From: Oscillospiraceae bacterium
Lineage (GTDB): Bacteria > Bacillota > Clostridia > Oscillospirales > Oscillospiraceae
Length of the DNA: 64,000 bases
Direction: 5' to 3'
Assembly (NCBI GenBank): GCA_017624715.1
Contig: JAGAMN010000043.1
Location: 43,689 to 107,688 of the forward strand
Below the pieces are notes generated by a model. It searched no databases. It had not been told where the DNA came from and saw only the letters and a list, made by a program, of their open reading frames with translations. The translations under genes and the position numbers were made by a program. How positions within the stretch are numbered: position 1 is the first letter of the stretch; every line of letters begins with the position of its first letter. Shown in pieces: positions 54,041-62,874 of this stretch.

Positions 54041-55534
54041 ATGGCAAAGTTTGAACCTCAGGCAGAGCTGCCCGTTTCCGAGCAGGCTCAGATCCGCCGC
54101 GAAAAGCTGGAGGCACTTCGTGCCGAAGGTCGGGACCCCTTTGTCCAGACCAAGTTTGATTTCAATGCCGATTCCGCTGCCATCAAGGCCGACTATGAAG
54201 GCTATGAGGGCAAGATCGTGAAGGTTGCCGGCCGTCTGATGTCCAAGAGAGGTCAGGGTAAGGTCATGTTCTGCGACCTGCAGGACTCCACCGGCCGTAT
54301 CCAGCTGTTCGTTAAGATCGACGAGCTGGGCGAGGAGGAGTACAGCCGCTTCAAGAAAAACGACATCGGTGATATCGTGGGCGTAGAGGGCGAAGTGTTC
54401 AAGACCAAGACGGAGGAAATCTCCATACGCGCTAAGAATGTGACTCTGCTGTCCAAGTCCCTGCTGCCCCTGCCCGAAAAGTACCATGGCCTGACTGATA
54501 AGGAGATCCGCTTCCGTCAGCGCTATGTGGACCTGATGGTCAACCCCGAAGTGAAGCAGAACTTTATCATCCGCAGCAAGTTCATCAAGTTCATGCGTTC
54601 TTACCTGGACAACATGGGCTACATTGAGGTGGAGACCCCGGTGCTGAATACCATCGCCGGCGGCGCATCTGCCCGTCCTTTTATTACCCACCACAATACG
54701 CTGGATATCGATATGTACATGCGAATCGCCACCGAGCTGCCCCTGAAGCGGCTGATCATCGGCGGTATGGATCGTGTGTATGAAATTGGCCGTATCTTCC
54801 GCAACGAGGGCATGGACCCCAAGCACAACCCCGAGTTTACCTCCGTTGAGCTGTACCAGGCTTATGCGGATTTCCATGATATGATGGACATCTGCGAGGG
54901 CATCATCTCCGGCGCTGCCAAGGAGATCCTGGGCACCTACGAGGTCGAGTGGATGGGCGAGAAGGTCAACCTGGCTCCCGGCTGGCGTCGGATGACCATG
55001 GTCGAGGCTGTTAAGGAGTATGTGGGCATTGACTTCGGTGCCATTACCGATGATACTGAGGCTGTGGCTGCTGCCAAGGCCAAGGGCGTGGAGTTGGCTG
55101 ATGCCGCTGAAAAGACTTGGGGCAATGCTCTGTACGCCTGCTTCGACCAGAGAGTGGAAGAGCACCTGATCCAGCCTACCTTCATCACCATGTATCCTGT
55201 TGAGGTCAGCCCCCTGACCAAGCGCAGCCCCATCGACCCCCGCCTGACTGAGCGTTTCGAGGCATTTATCTGCCACAGCGAGATGGGCAACGCTTACTCC
55301 GAGCTGAACGATCCCATCGATCAGAGAGACCGTTTCATGAAGCAGGTGGAGCAGCGTGAGCGCGGCGACGATGAGACCGAAATGCTGGACGAGGATTTCC
55401 TGAACGCCATGGAGTACGGCATGCCTCCCACGGGCGGCATGGGCATCGGCATCGACCGCTGTGTCATGCTGCTGACCGGCTCTGACAGCATCCGTGAGGT
55501 CATCCTGTTCCCCACGATGCGCCCGTTGGACTGA
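54041..55534 (+). CDS. lysS: Lysyl-tRNA synthetase, class II
   Basis: 497 residues. An OB-fold anticodon-binding domain (about 60-150) is followed by the class II core: motif 1 near RSKFIKFMRSYLDNMGYIEVETP, motif 2 FRNEGMDPKHNPEFT and motif 3 GMGIGIDRCVMLLTG. The C-terminus ends FPTMRPLD. It charges tRNA-Lys. It is co-transcribed with greA, 4 bases apart. Its 3' end is the insertion site of the second island: a diverged copy of its last nine codons lies at 62960, so this end was probably supplied by the element. Confidence 0.95.
   Translation: MAKFEPQAELPVSEQAQIRREKLEALRAEGRDPFVQTKFDFNADSAAIKADYEGYEGKIVKVAGRLMSKRGQGKVMFCDLQDSTGRIQLFVKIDELGEEEYSRFKKNDIGDIVGVEGEVFKTKTEEISIRAKNVTLLSKSLLPLPEKYHGLTDKEIRFRQRYVDLMVNPEVKQNFIIRSKFIKFMRSYLDNMGYIEVETPVLNTIAGGASARPFITHHNTLDIDMYMRIATELPLKRLIIGGMDRVYEIGRIFRNEGMDPKHNPEFTSVELYQAYADFHDMMDICEGIISGAAKEILGTYEVEWMGEKVNLAPGWRRMTMVEAVKEYVGIDFGAITDDTEAVAAAKAKGVELADAAEKTWGNALYACFDQRVEEHLIQPTFITMYPVEVSPLTKRSPIDPRLTERFEAFICHSEMGNAYSELNDPIDQRDRFMKQVEQRERGDDETEMLDEDFLNAMEYGMPPTGGMGIGIDRCVMLLTGSDSIREVILFPTMRPLD
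55508..55534 (+). repeat. Left attachment region in lysS 3' end
   Basis: The last 27 bases of lysS (FPTMRPLD and stop) match 62960-62986 at 22 of 27 positions, with only one amino-acid change (Arg to Lys). This is read as the left end of an element inserted in the lysS terminus. Confidence 0.65.
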
Positions 55535-55542
55535 AACGGTTG

Positions 55543-55588
55543 AATATGAAGAAATATGAAGCAATATGAAGAGTTATGACAAGTTATT
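55543..55588 (+). repeat. 10-base-phased AATATGAA repeats
   Basis: AATATGAA occurs at 55543, 55553 and 55563, exactly one helical turn apart, followed by GTTATGAC and AAGTTATT. The third copy extends to AATATGAAGAGTT, which recurs at 62875-62887 near the other end of the island. Such phased short repeats beside an attachment site are typical of integrase arm-binding sites. Confidence 0.55.
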
Positions 55589-55670
55589 TTTTGTTGTCAA
55601 ACCTTAAAGACCGTTGGTATACCAATGGTAAATCGTGTTGCGGTAATAACTTATAACAACTTATGAAACG

Positions 55671-55707
55671 AGCGAGACCTCGCCAATTGGCTGGGTCTCG
55701 CTTTTCT
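55671..55707 (+). terminator. Terminator upstream of excisionase gene
   Basis: AGCGAGACC pairs with GGTCTCGCT across a 14-base loop and is followed by TTTCTTG. It may end lysS read-through before the island genes. Confidence 0.75.
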
Positions 55708-55756
55708 TGTAGAATATTCTCGTCGAAAGACAGAATATTTTATAGGAGGTTTTCAT

Positions 55757-55954
55757 ATGAAAACGGAGATTCCCGTGTGGAAAAAGTCAAATTTGACAAT
55801 TCAGGAGGCAGCGGCGTATTTTGGCATTGGTATGCAAAAATTGCGTCAACTGACCGCAAAAGAGGATTGCCCTTATGTCCTCTGGGTGGGGAGCAAATGT
55901 CTCATTAAGCGTGTGATGTTTGAGGAATACCTCAGAGATGTTTATTCTATTTAG
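55757..55954 (+). CDS. Excisionase-like HTH protein
   Basis: 65 residues. LTIQEAAAYFGIGMQKLRQLT is the winged helix-turn-helix opening of Tn916-type excisionases, and the C-terminus LIKRVMFEEYLRDVYSI completes the fold. AGGAGG lies 7 bases before ATG. It is 12 bases upstream of the integrase gene, the standard xis-int pair. It would bend DNA at the attachment sites to direct excision. Confidence 0.88.
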   Translation: MKTEIPVWKKSNLTIQEAAAYFGIGMQKLRQLTAKEDCPYVLWVGSKCLIKRVMFEEYLRDVYSI

Positions 55955-55966
55955 GGGGCAATCACA

Positions 55967-57184
55967 ATGACAGAGAAAGTTAGGTATGACAGCAAACGAA
56001 GAAGACTCCGTATGGGAGAATACGAGCGCGCGAATGGGCGCTATGAGTACCGCTACAAGGTGTATGGAAAGCAGTTCTCCATTTATGCCCGTTCGTTAGA
56101 GGAGTTGCGTAGAAAGGAACAAGAACTGGATTCCAAGGAGCGTTCCATAAAAGAGAGATTTTCACATCCCAGAACAACGCTGAACCAGATTTATGAATTG
56201 TGGAAGGAACTGAAAAAGGGCGTAAGGGATAACACCTATCGCAACTACTGCTATAACTACGATCGTTATGTCCGTGACAGTCTTGGAGAAATGTATTTGC
56301 AGCAAATCAGAAAGTCGGATATCAAGCGGTTTTACAATCACCTGGCAGATGAGTGCAGGCTGAAGGCTGGAACAATTGATGCCGTGCAAACCATTCTACA
56401 TCAAGTCCTACAGATTGCTGTGGACGATGGATTGATCGACCATAACCCCTCTGATAATGCCACAAAAGAGTTGAAACGCGCTCATAACCTCCATCATAAA
56501 AAGAGGGAGGCGCTAAGCGTGGACGAACAGGCGTTGCTGCTTCGTTTCCTGCAGGAGAATACCGAGAATCAAAAGTGGTATCCCATTACGGCTGTGCTGC
56601 TTGGAACAGGCATGCGGGTTGGAGAGGCAACAGGACTTAGGTGGTGTGACATCGATTTTAAAGAAGGGATGATCGATGTAAATCATACGCTGGTCTATTA
56701 CAGTAAAGGAAACTATGAATCTAAATATGCCATTAACGATACCAAGACACCCGCCAGCAAACGGCTGATCCCTATGACTGAAACTGTTAGAAATGCATTC
56801 CTGATGGAAAAGGAAATGCAGAAACAGTTGGGCGTTATCTGTGATATTACTGTTGATGGATACACGAATTTTGTCTTTCTGAATCGCTTTGGAACACTGC
56901 AACATCAAGGAACATTGAATAAGGCATATAGACGTATTATCCGGGATTGTAACGATGCTGAGTTCTTAAAAAACGAAAGTCCGGCTGTACTGCTGCCAAA
57001 ATTTAGCTGTCACAATCTCAGACATACCTTTGCCACAAGATTGTGCGAATCCGGTATGAACATAAAGCTGATTCAGGACATCCTGGGACATTCTGATATT
57101 TCCACAACGATGGATATATACGCGCATGTTACGAAGGAAATGAGACGTAGAGCAAAAGAAATTATGGAAAGATACGGCAAATAA
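55967..57184 (+). CDS. int: Tyrosine integrase (Tn916-like)
   Basis: 405 residues. An N-terminal arm-binding domain (about 10-60) and a SAM-like core-binding domain (about 65-165) precede the catalytic domain. Catalytic residues are Arg in GTGMRVGEATGLRW, Lys in NDTKTPASKR, His/Arg in CHNLRHTFATRL, and His/Tyr in LGHSDISTTMDIYAHV; all are intact. It recombines attachment sites, presumably in the lysS end. It is paralogous to the integrase at 61558 in order and motif sequence. A strong terminator follows. Confidence 0.93.
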   Translation: MTEKVRYDSKRRRLRMGEYERANGRYEYRYKVYGKQFSIYARSLEELRRKEQELDSKERSIKERFSHPRTTLNQIYELWKELKKGVRDNTYRNYCYNYDRYVRDSLGEMYLQQIRKSDIKRFYNHLADECRLKAGTIDAVQTILHQVLQIAVDDGLIDHNPSDNATKELKRAHNLHHKKREALSVDEQALLLRFLQENTENQKWYPITAVLLGTGMRVGEATGLRWCDIDFKEGMIDVNHTLVYYSKGNYESKYAINDTKTPASKRLIPMTETVRNAFLMEKEMQKQLGVICDITVDGYTNFVFLNRFGTLQHQGTLNKAYRRIIRDCNDAEFLKNESPAVLLPKFSCHNLRHTFATRLCESGMNIKLIQDILGHSDISTTMDIYAHVTKEMRRRAKEIMERYGK

Positions 57185-57186
57185 TA

Positions 57187-57222
57187 TTAACGACCAGAGA
57201 GGGTGTACTCTCTGGTCGTTAA
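57187..57222. terminator. Terminator after integrase
   Basis: TTAACGACCAGAGAG and its complement form a 15-base stem around GGTGTA between convergent genes; no long T run, but the stem is very stable. Confidence 0.75.
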
Positions 57223-57242
57223 TGGCTAGATACATTGTGATT

Positions 57243-59090
57243 CTACTGTGCTTTTGGATGTACATTGTTGTCAATGATTTGATTAGCATTATCGCCAGAA
57301 AATGCTTTGAATGGAAATCCATCAACATCAATTATTTCAGAACGCAGAGAGATTTCTACACCGATGCGATCATTATCGTTAATAATGGCATAATCGAACA
57401 GCGACTCGGCACGGTCTTTGGCTTGCTTAATATTAGATGTTATATCTTTGGGCGTTGAGTTTTTGTTTAGAACTCCTAGAACAAGAGCCAATTCGCTATA
57501 TAATTCTTTCTTTACTGCAAAGCTTTCGTCCACCGCTTTATCAAGCGCTGCAAAATCAAGTGCGCGCACTACATCAGCATATTGCGCTCTTACTTGTTCT
57601 TCAGGAAGATCTTCTAAATTAGTAGCTTCGGCTGCAGCAGCAGATGGCTTTCCGTTAAAAGTATCGTTTGGAGAAAATAAGTAGTAGCTCTCGATAGCAC
57701 CTTTACGAAGAATAAAACAACCTAATTCTTCTAAGATATCAAAAAGTACACATATTCGAGTCTTAATGCTGTTCCAGTCATTATGGTTGGGCCATTTTGA
57801 AAGATCCTCATCTGTTGCTGCAAATAATTGGGCTATTAGTGCACGCCGAATAATTTTATCTTCATCCGCATCAGGGTCTCGATGAATCCAGTATGGGTGA
57901 AGTTCATATACGGTAGTCATATTTGCCTTGTTGTTTCGAATAAGTTCATCAATTTTTGTCTTTATATCTCTTATCATACCATGCAAATCACCATTTCCGT
58001 GGGCATTTGCAATTTCAGTAGCTGCAGGTAACGACGAAAAGAGGTTGACAATATTATTATCATCTGTAAAGCCGTCTAAGTCTGTCAGTACACATATTTC
58101 TTTCCCGGTTAGTCGGAAAAGCTTGGCAATAACAGGAAACTGTCCTTTGCCTTCAACAGGAATGATTTGCGATCCAGCAATATCAAGATTAAGATTTAGT
58201 CTATTACTAAGATAACGACACATAATCAAATCACTTGAGCCCTCGATTAACATTACCTTTTTGGCAAAGAATCCTTCGTTGTATATAAGGCTCATACGAA
58301 GGAGAAAATCTTTTAATTGTTTGTTGTTTAGCTCTGGAGTATTAGGAGAAATCTGTTTTGGGAGCTCCTTGTCTTTAAAAAAGACATAGTTGCACAATTC
58401 GTCCGCTGATTTTAAATCTATCATTTCGGAGGAGTGAGTTGAAATGATTATGGTTTTTCCATACTTTTTGCTAGCGTTTTTCATTTCTCTTAGCAGATAT
58501 GATTGCAACTGAGGATGTAGGGAAACCTCGGGCTCATCAATAAGTAGAACCTCAATAGTTTCATCGAATAAAGCAGCTAATATAGATATGACATTTACTA
58601 GACCGCTTGCTTCAACTGCAAGTGAGTATTCTCCTTCGGTTTCTGTTTTTTCAAAAAAGACCTTTAATTTTCCGGCATCCCACCTGAAAAAAATGTGCCT
58701 ATTAAAGAGAACAGAGAGCCTTTCGGCTACTTTAATAAATACATCTTTCCGCTCGTCCATTGTAAAGAAATCACCATTAGCTGTTTCAATCTGCTGTCGC
58801 ACTCTTTTAGTGCTTTGATCACCAAGTGTATAATCGTTTGCAGAGCGGCCGTATTGATCAACTTTGGATCGATATTCTTCCATGTTTCCAATTCTATTTG
58901 AAGATAAGTATCTGACTTTATTTTGCCCAATTACCTGTTTTAACTTGTTTCTTAGAGCTTTTAGTGTTTGGGTTTTTCCGGATCCATTTGTTCCAACAAA
59001 GGTTGTCAAACCTGAATAGAGTGTAATTTTTACGTCGTCAGAACCGAATATTTTATCAACTTTAAAAGTTAATTCATATGGATAATTCAT
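57243..59090 (-). CDS. OLD-family ATP-dependent nuclease
   Basis: 615 residues. The ATPase domain has Walker A FVGTNGSGKTQT at about 32-42, and VLLIDEPEVSLHPQLQSYLL with IIISTHSSEM as Walker B and switch histidine. The C-terminal TOPRIM domain has VMLIEGSSD with the catalytic glutamate and LTDLDG with the metal aspartates. OLD proteins are DNA nucleases used in phage defence, alone or with a partner helicase as in Gabija. No UvrD-like partner is present, so it may act alone. ATG 59090 has AGGA upstream. It is leftward, followed upstream by the Fic gene. Confidence 0.87.
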   Translation of the reverse strand: MNYPYELTFKVDKIFGSDDVKITLYSGLTTFVGTNGSGKTQTLKALRNKLKQVIGQNKVRYLSSNRIGNMEEYRSKVDQYGRSANDYTLGDQSTKRVRQQIETANGDFFTMDERKDVFIKVAERLSVLFNRHIFFRWDAGKLKVFFEKTETEGEYSLAVEASGLVNVISILAALFDETIEVLLIDEPEVSLHPQLQSYLLREMKNASKKYGKTIIISTHSSEMIDLKSADELCNYVFFKDKELPKQISPNTPELNNKQLKDFLLRMSLIYNEGFFAKKVMLIEGSSDLIMCRYLSNRLNLNLDIAGSQIIPVEGKGQFPVIAKLFRLTGKEICVLTDLDGFTDDNNIVNLFSSLPAATEIANAHGNGDLHGMIRDIKTKIDELIRNNKANMTTVYELHPYWIHRDPDADEDKIIRRALIAQLFAATDEDLSKWPNHNDWNSIKTRICVLFDILEELGCFILRKGAIESYYLFSPNDTFNGKPSAAAAEATNLEDLPEEQVRAQYADVVRALDFAALDKAVDESFAVKKELYSELALVLGVLNKNSTPKDITSNIKQAKDRAESLFDYAIINDNDRIGVEISLRSEIIDVDGFPFKAFSGDNANQIIDNNVHPKAQ

Positions 59091-59149
59091 ATTCACCAAT
59101 TCCTATCTTTTTTAGATTTATAAAGAAATGAACGATTCCTTACTGTGGT

Positions 59150-60130
59150 TTATTTTGAAATACAATACCCCCAAGATTTGCCGATGCGGATTTTCTGAAG
59201 TTTTTCTTCGTCTGCTAACTTGGCAAGAATGCGGTTGGCGGTTGCGGAAGATACTTGGAACAACTGGCGGACATCTGCGTTGGTGATCGTTCCATTCTTC
59301 TTCAGGAAGAGTTCAATCTTGTACCAGCGCAGCTCATCGGTGGTCATGCTTTCTGCGGCACCGCTGGTCTGCACAGCCTCTAACAACGCTTCCTTGATAG
59401 CAGACAACATAAACTCGATAAAGGCGGTGGACTCGCCCTCAAAGTTGGCTCGGTTTATAGCAGCGTAGTATTCGTCCTGCCGATCATGGATGATAGATTC
59501 CACTGGGAGCCATGCAAACAGCGGTTTCCATTGGGTCAGCAACAGGGTATGCCACAGACGACCGATTCGTCCGTTGCCATCGGCAAAGGGGTGGATAACC
59601 TCAAGCTCATAATGGAACACGCAGCTTTTAATAAGCATATGAAGATCGCTATCTTTAACCCAGTCCAGCAGTTCTTTTGTTAGTCCCGGTGCGTAATCGG
59701 GCAGCGTGCCGAAATGCAGAATGTTGCCCTGCTTGTCCACTACCCCTACAGGGCCGGAACGGAAACAGCCGGATTCTTCCGTCAAACCCTTGGTCATAAC
59801 AGCATGGGCATTCAGGAAATCATCAACAGAGTAGGGATCCAGTGAGTCCATAATTTCGTAGATCTCATAAGCATTCTTAACTTCAGTAATATCCTTGGGC
59901 GGGGCAATGACTTTCTTTCCGTTTAGGACAGCGGTAACCTGCTCAAGGCTTAATGTGTTCTGCTCAATGGCCAGGGAGGAATAGATGGTGCGAATACGAT
60001 TGGTTCGACGCAGCATCGGGTTTGTACTTAAACCTGACACTGCATTAACTTGTCCAACTAATTCTGCAATCTCTGCAATTTTATCAAGAATAGAAGTTGT
60101 AATCTGAAAGGGTGGTTTCTTATTATACAT
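59150..60130 (-). CDS. Fic family protein with C-terminal winged helix
   Basis: 326 residues. An N-terminal helical part includes YSSLAIEQN at about 50-58, resembling the inhibitory helix motif of class II Fic proteins. The Fic motif HPFADGNGRIGR is at 180-191, with the beta-hairpin flap near GPVGVVDKQGNILHFG. The C-terminus (about 265-325) is a winged helix (ITNADVRQLFQVSSATANRI). The typical action is AMP transfer to a protein. GGTGATGC precedes ATG, a weak site. It is 60 bases upstream of, and co-directional with, the OLD nuclease, suggesting a joint transcript. Confidence 0.87.
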   Translation of the reverse strand: MYNKKPPFQITTSILDKIAEIAELVGQVNAVSGLSTNPMLRRTNRIRTIYSSLAIEQNTLSLEQVTAVLNGKKVIAPPKDITEVKNAYEIYEIMDSLDPYSVDDFLNAHAVMTKGLTEESGCFRSGPVGVVDKQGNILHFGTLPDYAPGLTKELLDWVKDSDLHMLIKSCVFHYELEVIHPFADGNGRIGRLWHTLLLTQWKPLFAWLPVESIIHDRQDEYYAAINRANFEGESTAFIEFMLSAIKEALLEAVQTSGAAESMTTDELRWYKIELFLKKNGTITNADVRQLFQVSSATANRILAKLADEEKLQKIRIGKSWGYCISK

Positions 60131-60273
60131 GACGCATCACCTCATGCCCATTATAACACTTCATCGCTCATTAATCAACAAGAAATGATTGATGAAATGA
60201 GCGATGAAAGTAAAAAACCAAAAACGATATTTCTAATAGTGGCTTCAAGCTGAGTGCTTTTAATAGGTCATTG

Positions 60274-60515
60274 TTGACAATCTGCTCTATACTATATATC
60301 ATAATGATGGAGGATGGGCGTCATCCTATCAGTGCGACTGGCACTTTAAATCCGATATAGAAGTAGGACCTGTGGGCCTAAGAGTTGGCGGGTAACGGAA
60401 AAATCCGATTGTGATTCAGGGCGTAAGGACCTGAGAGTTGGCGGACAACGGAAAAACCAGTCATTTAAAGGGAGACGAGTAATGCTACGGCATTACAGTC
60501 TCCCTTTTTGCATGA
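60274..60515 (+). ncRNA. Candidate RNA with two tandem 53-base units and terminator
   Basis: TTGACA at 60274 with TATCAT 17 bases later could start a transcript running into a strong terminator at 60469-60509. Between lie two tandem units of about 53 bases (60350-60402 and 60402-60456), each with AAATCCGAT, GGACCTG and AGAGTTGGCGG then AACGGAAAA; a 25-base core (60379 and 60432) matches at 22 positions. No coding frame is convincing. It lies between leftward Fic and AbiEi genes. Tandem RNA units ending in a terminator recall type III antitoxin RNAs, but no ToxN-like gene is adjacent. Confidence 0.55.
60469..60510 (+). terminator. Terminator of candidate RNA
   Basis: GGGAGAC and GTCTCCC form the outer stem and GTAATGC/GCATTAC an inner stem around TACG, followed by TTTTTG. 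It faces the convergent end of the AbiEi-type gene. Confidence 0.8.
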
Positions 60516-60516
60516 T

Positions 60517-61110
60517 TTATAGCAATATCTCCAAGTAGGAGCGGACTTTTTCGCTGACCTTAAGGATTTTGGAATACTCAGAAAGAAGGGAGATATCTCT
60601 GTCCGGCGATCTAGCATATTCCTTGAATGCTTGGGTAATTAATTGAATGTCCGTATGATTTCCTTTCCGGAGGATATCGCATAAGGTGCGCTCTCGATTG
60701 TAGATCCTTACCGTATTTTGTGCAGGGGTCTTAATTTCGGTCAGACCCAGTTCAAACAAGGAATCCACGGATTGCGAAGTCTTGATGTTGTTTGCTCTGG
60801 CACTGGATACGTTGTAGGATGCGGGAAAGGTCATGCAGTACCGATTTGGTGTCCGGTCCGTGAGCCCCCAGAGGAACAATGCAGTGTCGTTGGAGAAGAT
60901 TCCACGTTTATATCTAATTTGGAGAGTATATATTTCATCGCCCAAAATCTCTGGAAGAATGTAGACTCCACGACCGGATTGCTCAAGCTTACCATGATCG
61001 TACAGATACTTGAGGATTCCCCTGGAAAGGCCTGATTTGGTAACCATTGCAGATGTCACGGTGCCGTTATTCTCCTGTGCCATTTGCATGATCTGCTCAG
61101 TTTCGCGCAT
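60517..61110 (-). CDS. AbiEi-type antitoxin (solo)
   Basis: 197 residues. An N-terminal winged helix (about 5-55, NGTVTSAMVTKSGLSRGILKYL) is followed by ESGRGVYILPE-like residues QSGRGVYILPEILGDE and a C-terminal domain with RIYNRERTLCDILR, matching the AbiEi family of type IV toxin-antitoxin systems. ATG 61110 has GGGGG 8 bases upstream. AbiEi represses its own promoter and counters the nucleotidyltransferase toxin AbiEii. No AbiEii gene follows; the region downstream holds the RNA candidate instead. It may be a remnant or a stand-alone regulator. Confidence 0.85.
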   Translation of the reverse strand: MRETEQIMQMAQENNGTVTSAMVTKSGLSRGILKYLYDHGKLEQSGRGVYILPEILGDEIYTLQIRYKRGIFSNDTALFLWGLTDRTPNRYCMTFPASYNVSSARANNIKTSQSVDSLFELGLTEIKTPAQNTVRIYNRERTLCDILRKGNHTDIQLITQAFKEYARSPDRDISLLSEYSKILKVSEKVRSYLEILL

Positions 61111-61130
61111 AATACACACCCCCATAATTA

Positions 61131-61174
61131 ACATTCATGCTTACTAGCATAAATTAATTAAGCAAGAATGTCAA
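61131..61174 (-). promoter_or_regulatory. AbiEi promoter with inverted-repeat operator
   Basis: On the minus strand TTGACA (61169-61174) and TATGCT (61146-61151) are 17 bases apart. Two 13-base arms, ACATTCATGCTTA at 61131 and TAAGCAAGAATGT at 61159, are inverted with one mismatch and cover the -35 and the region after -10. This is what is expected for autorepression by AbiEi. Confidence 0.75.
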
Positions 61175-61344
61175 TATATACAACTCAATAAGAACTTCTG
61201 TAAATACTGAGAGGAGACGGTTAAAACACAAAGTAAAAATGGAAGCAGAAAAGACATGAAGAAAATATATAGGATTTCTAGCACTAAGGCTTGACTTTCT
61301 GTCTTACAATAATTATACTAAAGACAGTGTGGAGGTAGCGTGCA

Positions 61345-61512
61345 ATGAGAACTGGAAGACCTAAATTGGACAACGCAAAGCGTAAGACCATTACGATTCG
61401 CCTGTCAGAGGAGCTTTACAAGAAGATCATTGAATACGCCGCCGAGCACAAACTGTCAAAGACAGATGTTGCCCTGCAAAGCTTGGAGAAGTTTTTATCC
61501 AAGGAAAAGTAA
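61345..61512 (+). CDS. Small ribbon-helix-helix protein
   Basis: 55 residues. RKTITIRLSEELYKKIIEYA followed by LSKTDVALQSLEKFL is a clear CopG/Arc-like strand-helix-helix. GGAGG lies 8-9 bases before the ATG. It ends 45 bases before the second integrase and is co-directional, so it may regulate integration or excision in place of an excisionase. Too short for many gene callers. Confidence 0.75.
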   Translation: MRTGRPKLDNAKRKTITIRLSEELYKKIIEYAAEHKLSKTDVALQSLEKFLSKEK

Positions 61513-61557
61513 GTGCTATGGAATCCTTCTTTATCATTACATAAAGGAGGCAATAAC

Positions 61558-62790
61558 ATGGCAAACAATCGTAAGGATGACCGAGGAAGGGTACTTAGGA
61601 AGGGAGAGATTCAGAGGTCTTCGGATAAGCGGTATATGTACACTTATACTGATCCGCTGGGGCGGCGTAAGTACATATATGCAAATGATTTGGCAGAGCT
61701 TCGTGAAAAGGAAAAGAAACTGGTAAAGGACCAGATGGATGGTTTGGATCTGTATGTAGCCGGTAAGGCTACGGTCAACGATACCTTTGACCGATATCTT
61801 TCCACCAAATTTCAGCTGAGGGCAACGACTCGCAGCAACTACGTCTATATGTACAATAAGTATGTTAGAGAGACGTTTGGTGAAAAGAAGATTGCAGAAA
61901 TTAAATTTTCTCATGTCCTGCAGTTTTATCTTTACCTGCTCAACGAAGAGGGACTGGCGCTTAGCACACTGGACACGATCCACACGCTGCTGCATCCAAC
62001 ATTTCGGCTTGCGGTACGGGATGAAATCATTCGCAATAATCCCTCCGACGGTGTTATGAAGGAAATTGCAAAGGAAACGGATAAAACCAGGGGTATTCGC
62101 AGAGCGCTGACGCTTGAACAGCAACGGGCGTTTATGGATTACACAGCAAACCACGTGGTGTACTACCATTGGTGGCCGCTGTTTACTGTGTTGCTGGGTA
62201 CTGGCTGCCGGATCGGCGAAGTTTTGGGACTGCGCTGGGAAGACTTGGATTTTGAAAACAGAGTCATTCATATCAATCACAGTATTGTGTATTACCCAGT
62301 AGGTGATTCCCGAACCTCCGTACAGAGAATTTCAAAGCCTAAGACCGAGGCGGGGATCCGAACCGTTCCAATGCTGGAGCAAGTGTATGAAGCGTTTATG
62401 TTCGAGCGGGAAGAACAGGAAGAAAAAGGCTTTAATCAAACCGTTATCGATGGAATGACCGGATTCATATTTGTGAACCGGAACGGTGGTGTGCCCAACC
62501 CGCAGACCATTAACCGAACGATCAAGCGAATCGCTCATAGCTACAATTCCGAGGAGGCTGTAAAAGCCAAGCGAGAGCGGCGTGCTCCAATCATTCTTCC
62601 GGATTTTTCCTGCCACCATCTCAGGCATACCTTTTGCACCAGGCTTTGCGAAAACGAAAACAATCTGAAGGTGATCCAGGCAATTATGGGCCATCGAAAC
62701 ATTGCAACAACGATGGACGTCTATGCCGAGGCAACAGAAAGCAGGAAACGGGAAACATTTGAAAACCTATCAAAACTGGATATCTTTTAG
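61558..62790 (+). CDS. int: Second tyrosine integrase (Tn916-like)
   Basis: 410 residues from ATG 61558, which has AAAGGAGG 7 bases upstream; a longer in-frame opening at 61513 has no site. The domain order is the same as in the integrase at 55967, with Arg in GTGCRIGEVLGLRW, Lys in SKPKTEAGIR, His/Arg in CHHLRHTFCTRL and His/Tyr in MGHRNIATTMDVYAEA. All catalytic residues are intact. It sits at the right end of the lysS island, about 170 bases before the displaced lysS end. Two integrases in one island suggest tandem insertion. Confidence 0.93.
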   Translation: MANNRKDDRGRVLRKGEIQRSSDKRYMYTYTDPLGRRKYIYANDLAELREKEKKLVKDQMDGLDLYVAGKATVNDTFDRYLSTKFQLRATTRSNYVYMYNKYVRETFGEKKIAEIKFSHVLQFYLYLLNEEGLALSTLDTIHTLLHPTFRLAVRDEIIRNNPSDGVMKEIAKETDKTRGIRRALTLEQQRAFMDYTANHVVYYHWWPLFTVLLGTGCRIGEVLGLRWEDLDFENRVIHINHSIVYYPVGDSRTSVQRISKPKTEAGIRTVPMLEQVYEAFMFEREEQEEKGFNQTVIDGMTGFIFVNRNGGVPNPQTINRTIKRIAHSYNSEEAVKAKRERRAPIILPDFSCHHLRHTFCTRLCENENNLKVIQAIMGHRNIATTMDVYAEATESRKRETFENLSKLDIF

Positions 62791-62874
62791 GAAGGGTTCT
62801 CAGCGCGAAGGCCTGACAACAATTATTCTGCATTGACAACAAGTTTACAACAAATTTGCAATGCTCCCTGAAGG

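Noticed and set aside
57243-59090. Gabija system
   Set aside because: The OLD nuclease fits GajA, but there is no UvrD-like GajB gene next to it.
60340-60460. Tandem units as a CRISPR array
   Set aside because: Only two units, no spacers of constant size between identical repeats, and no cas genes.
60274-60515. Type III toxin-antitoxin locus
   Set aside because: Tandem RNA units fit, but no ToxN/AbiQ-like endoribonuclease gene follows on the same strand.
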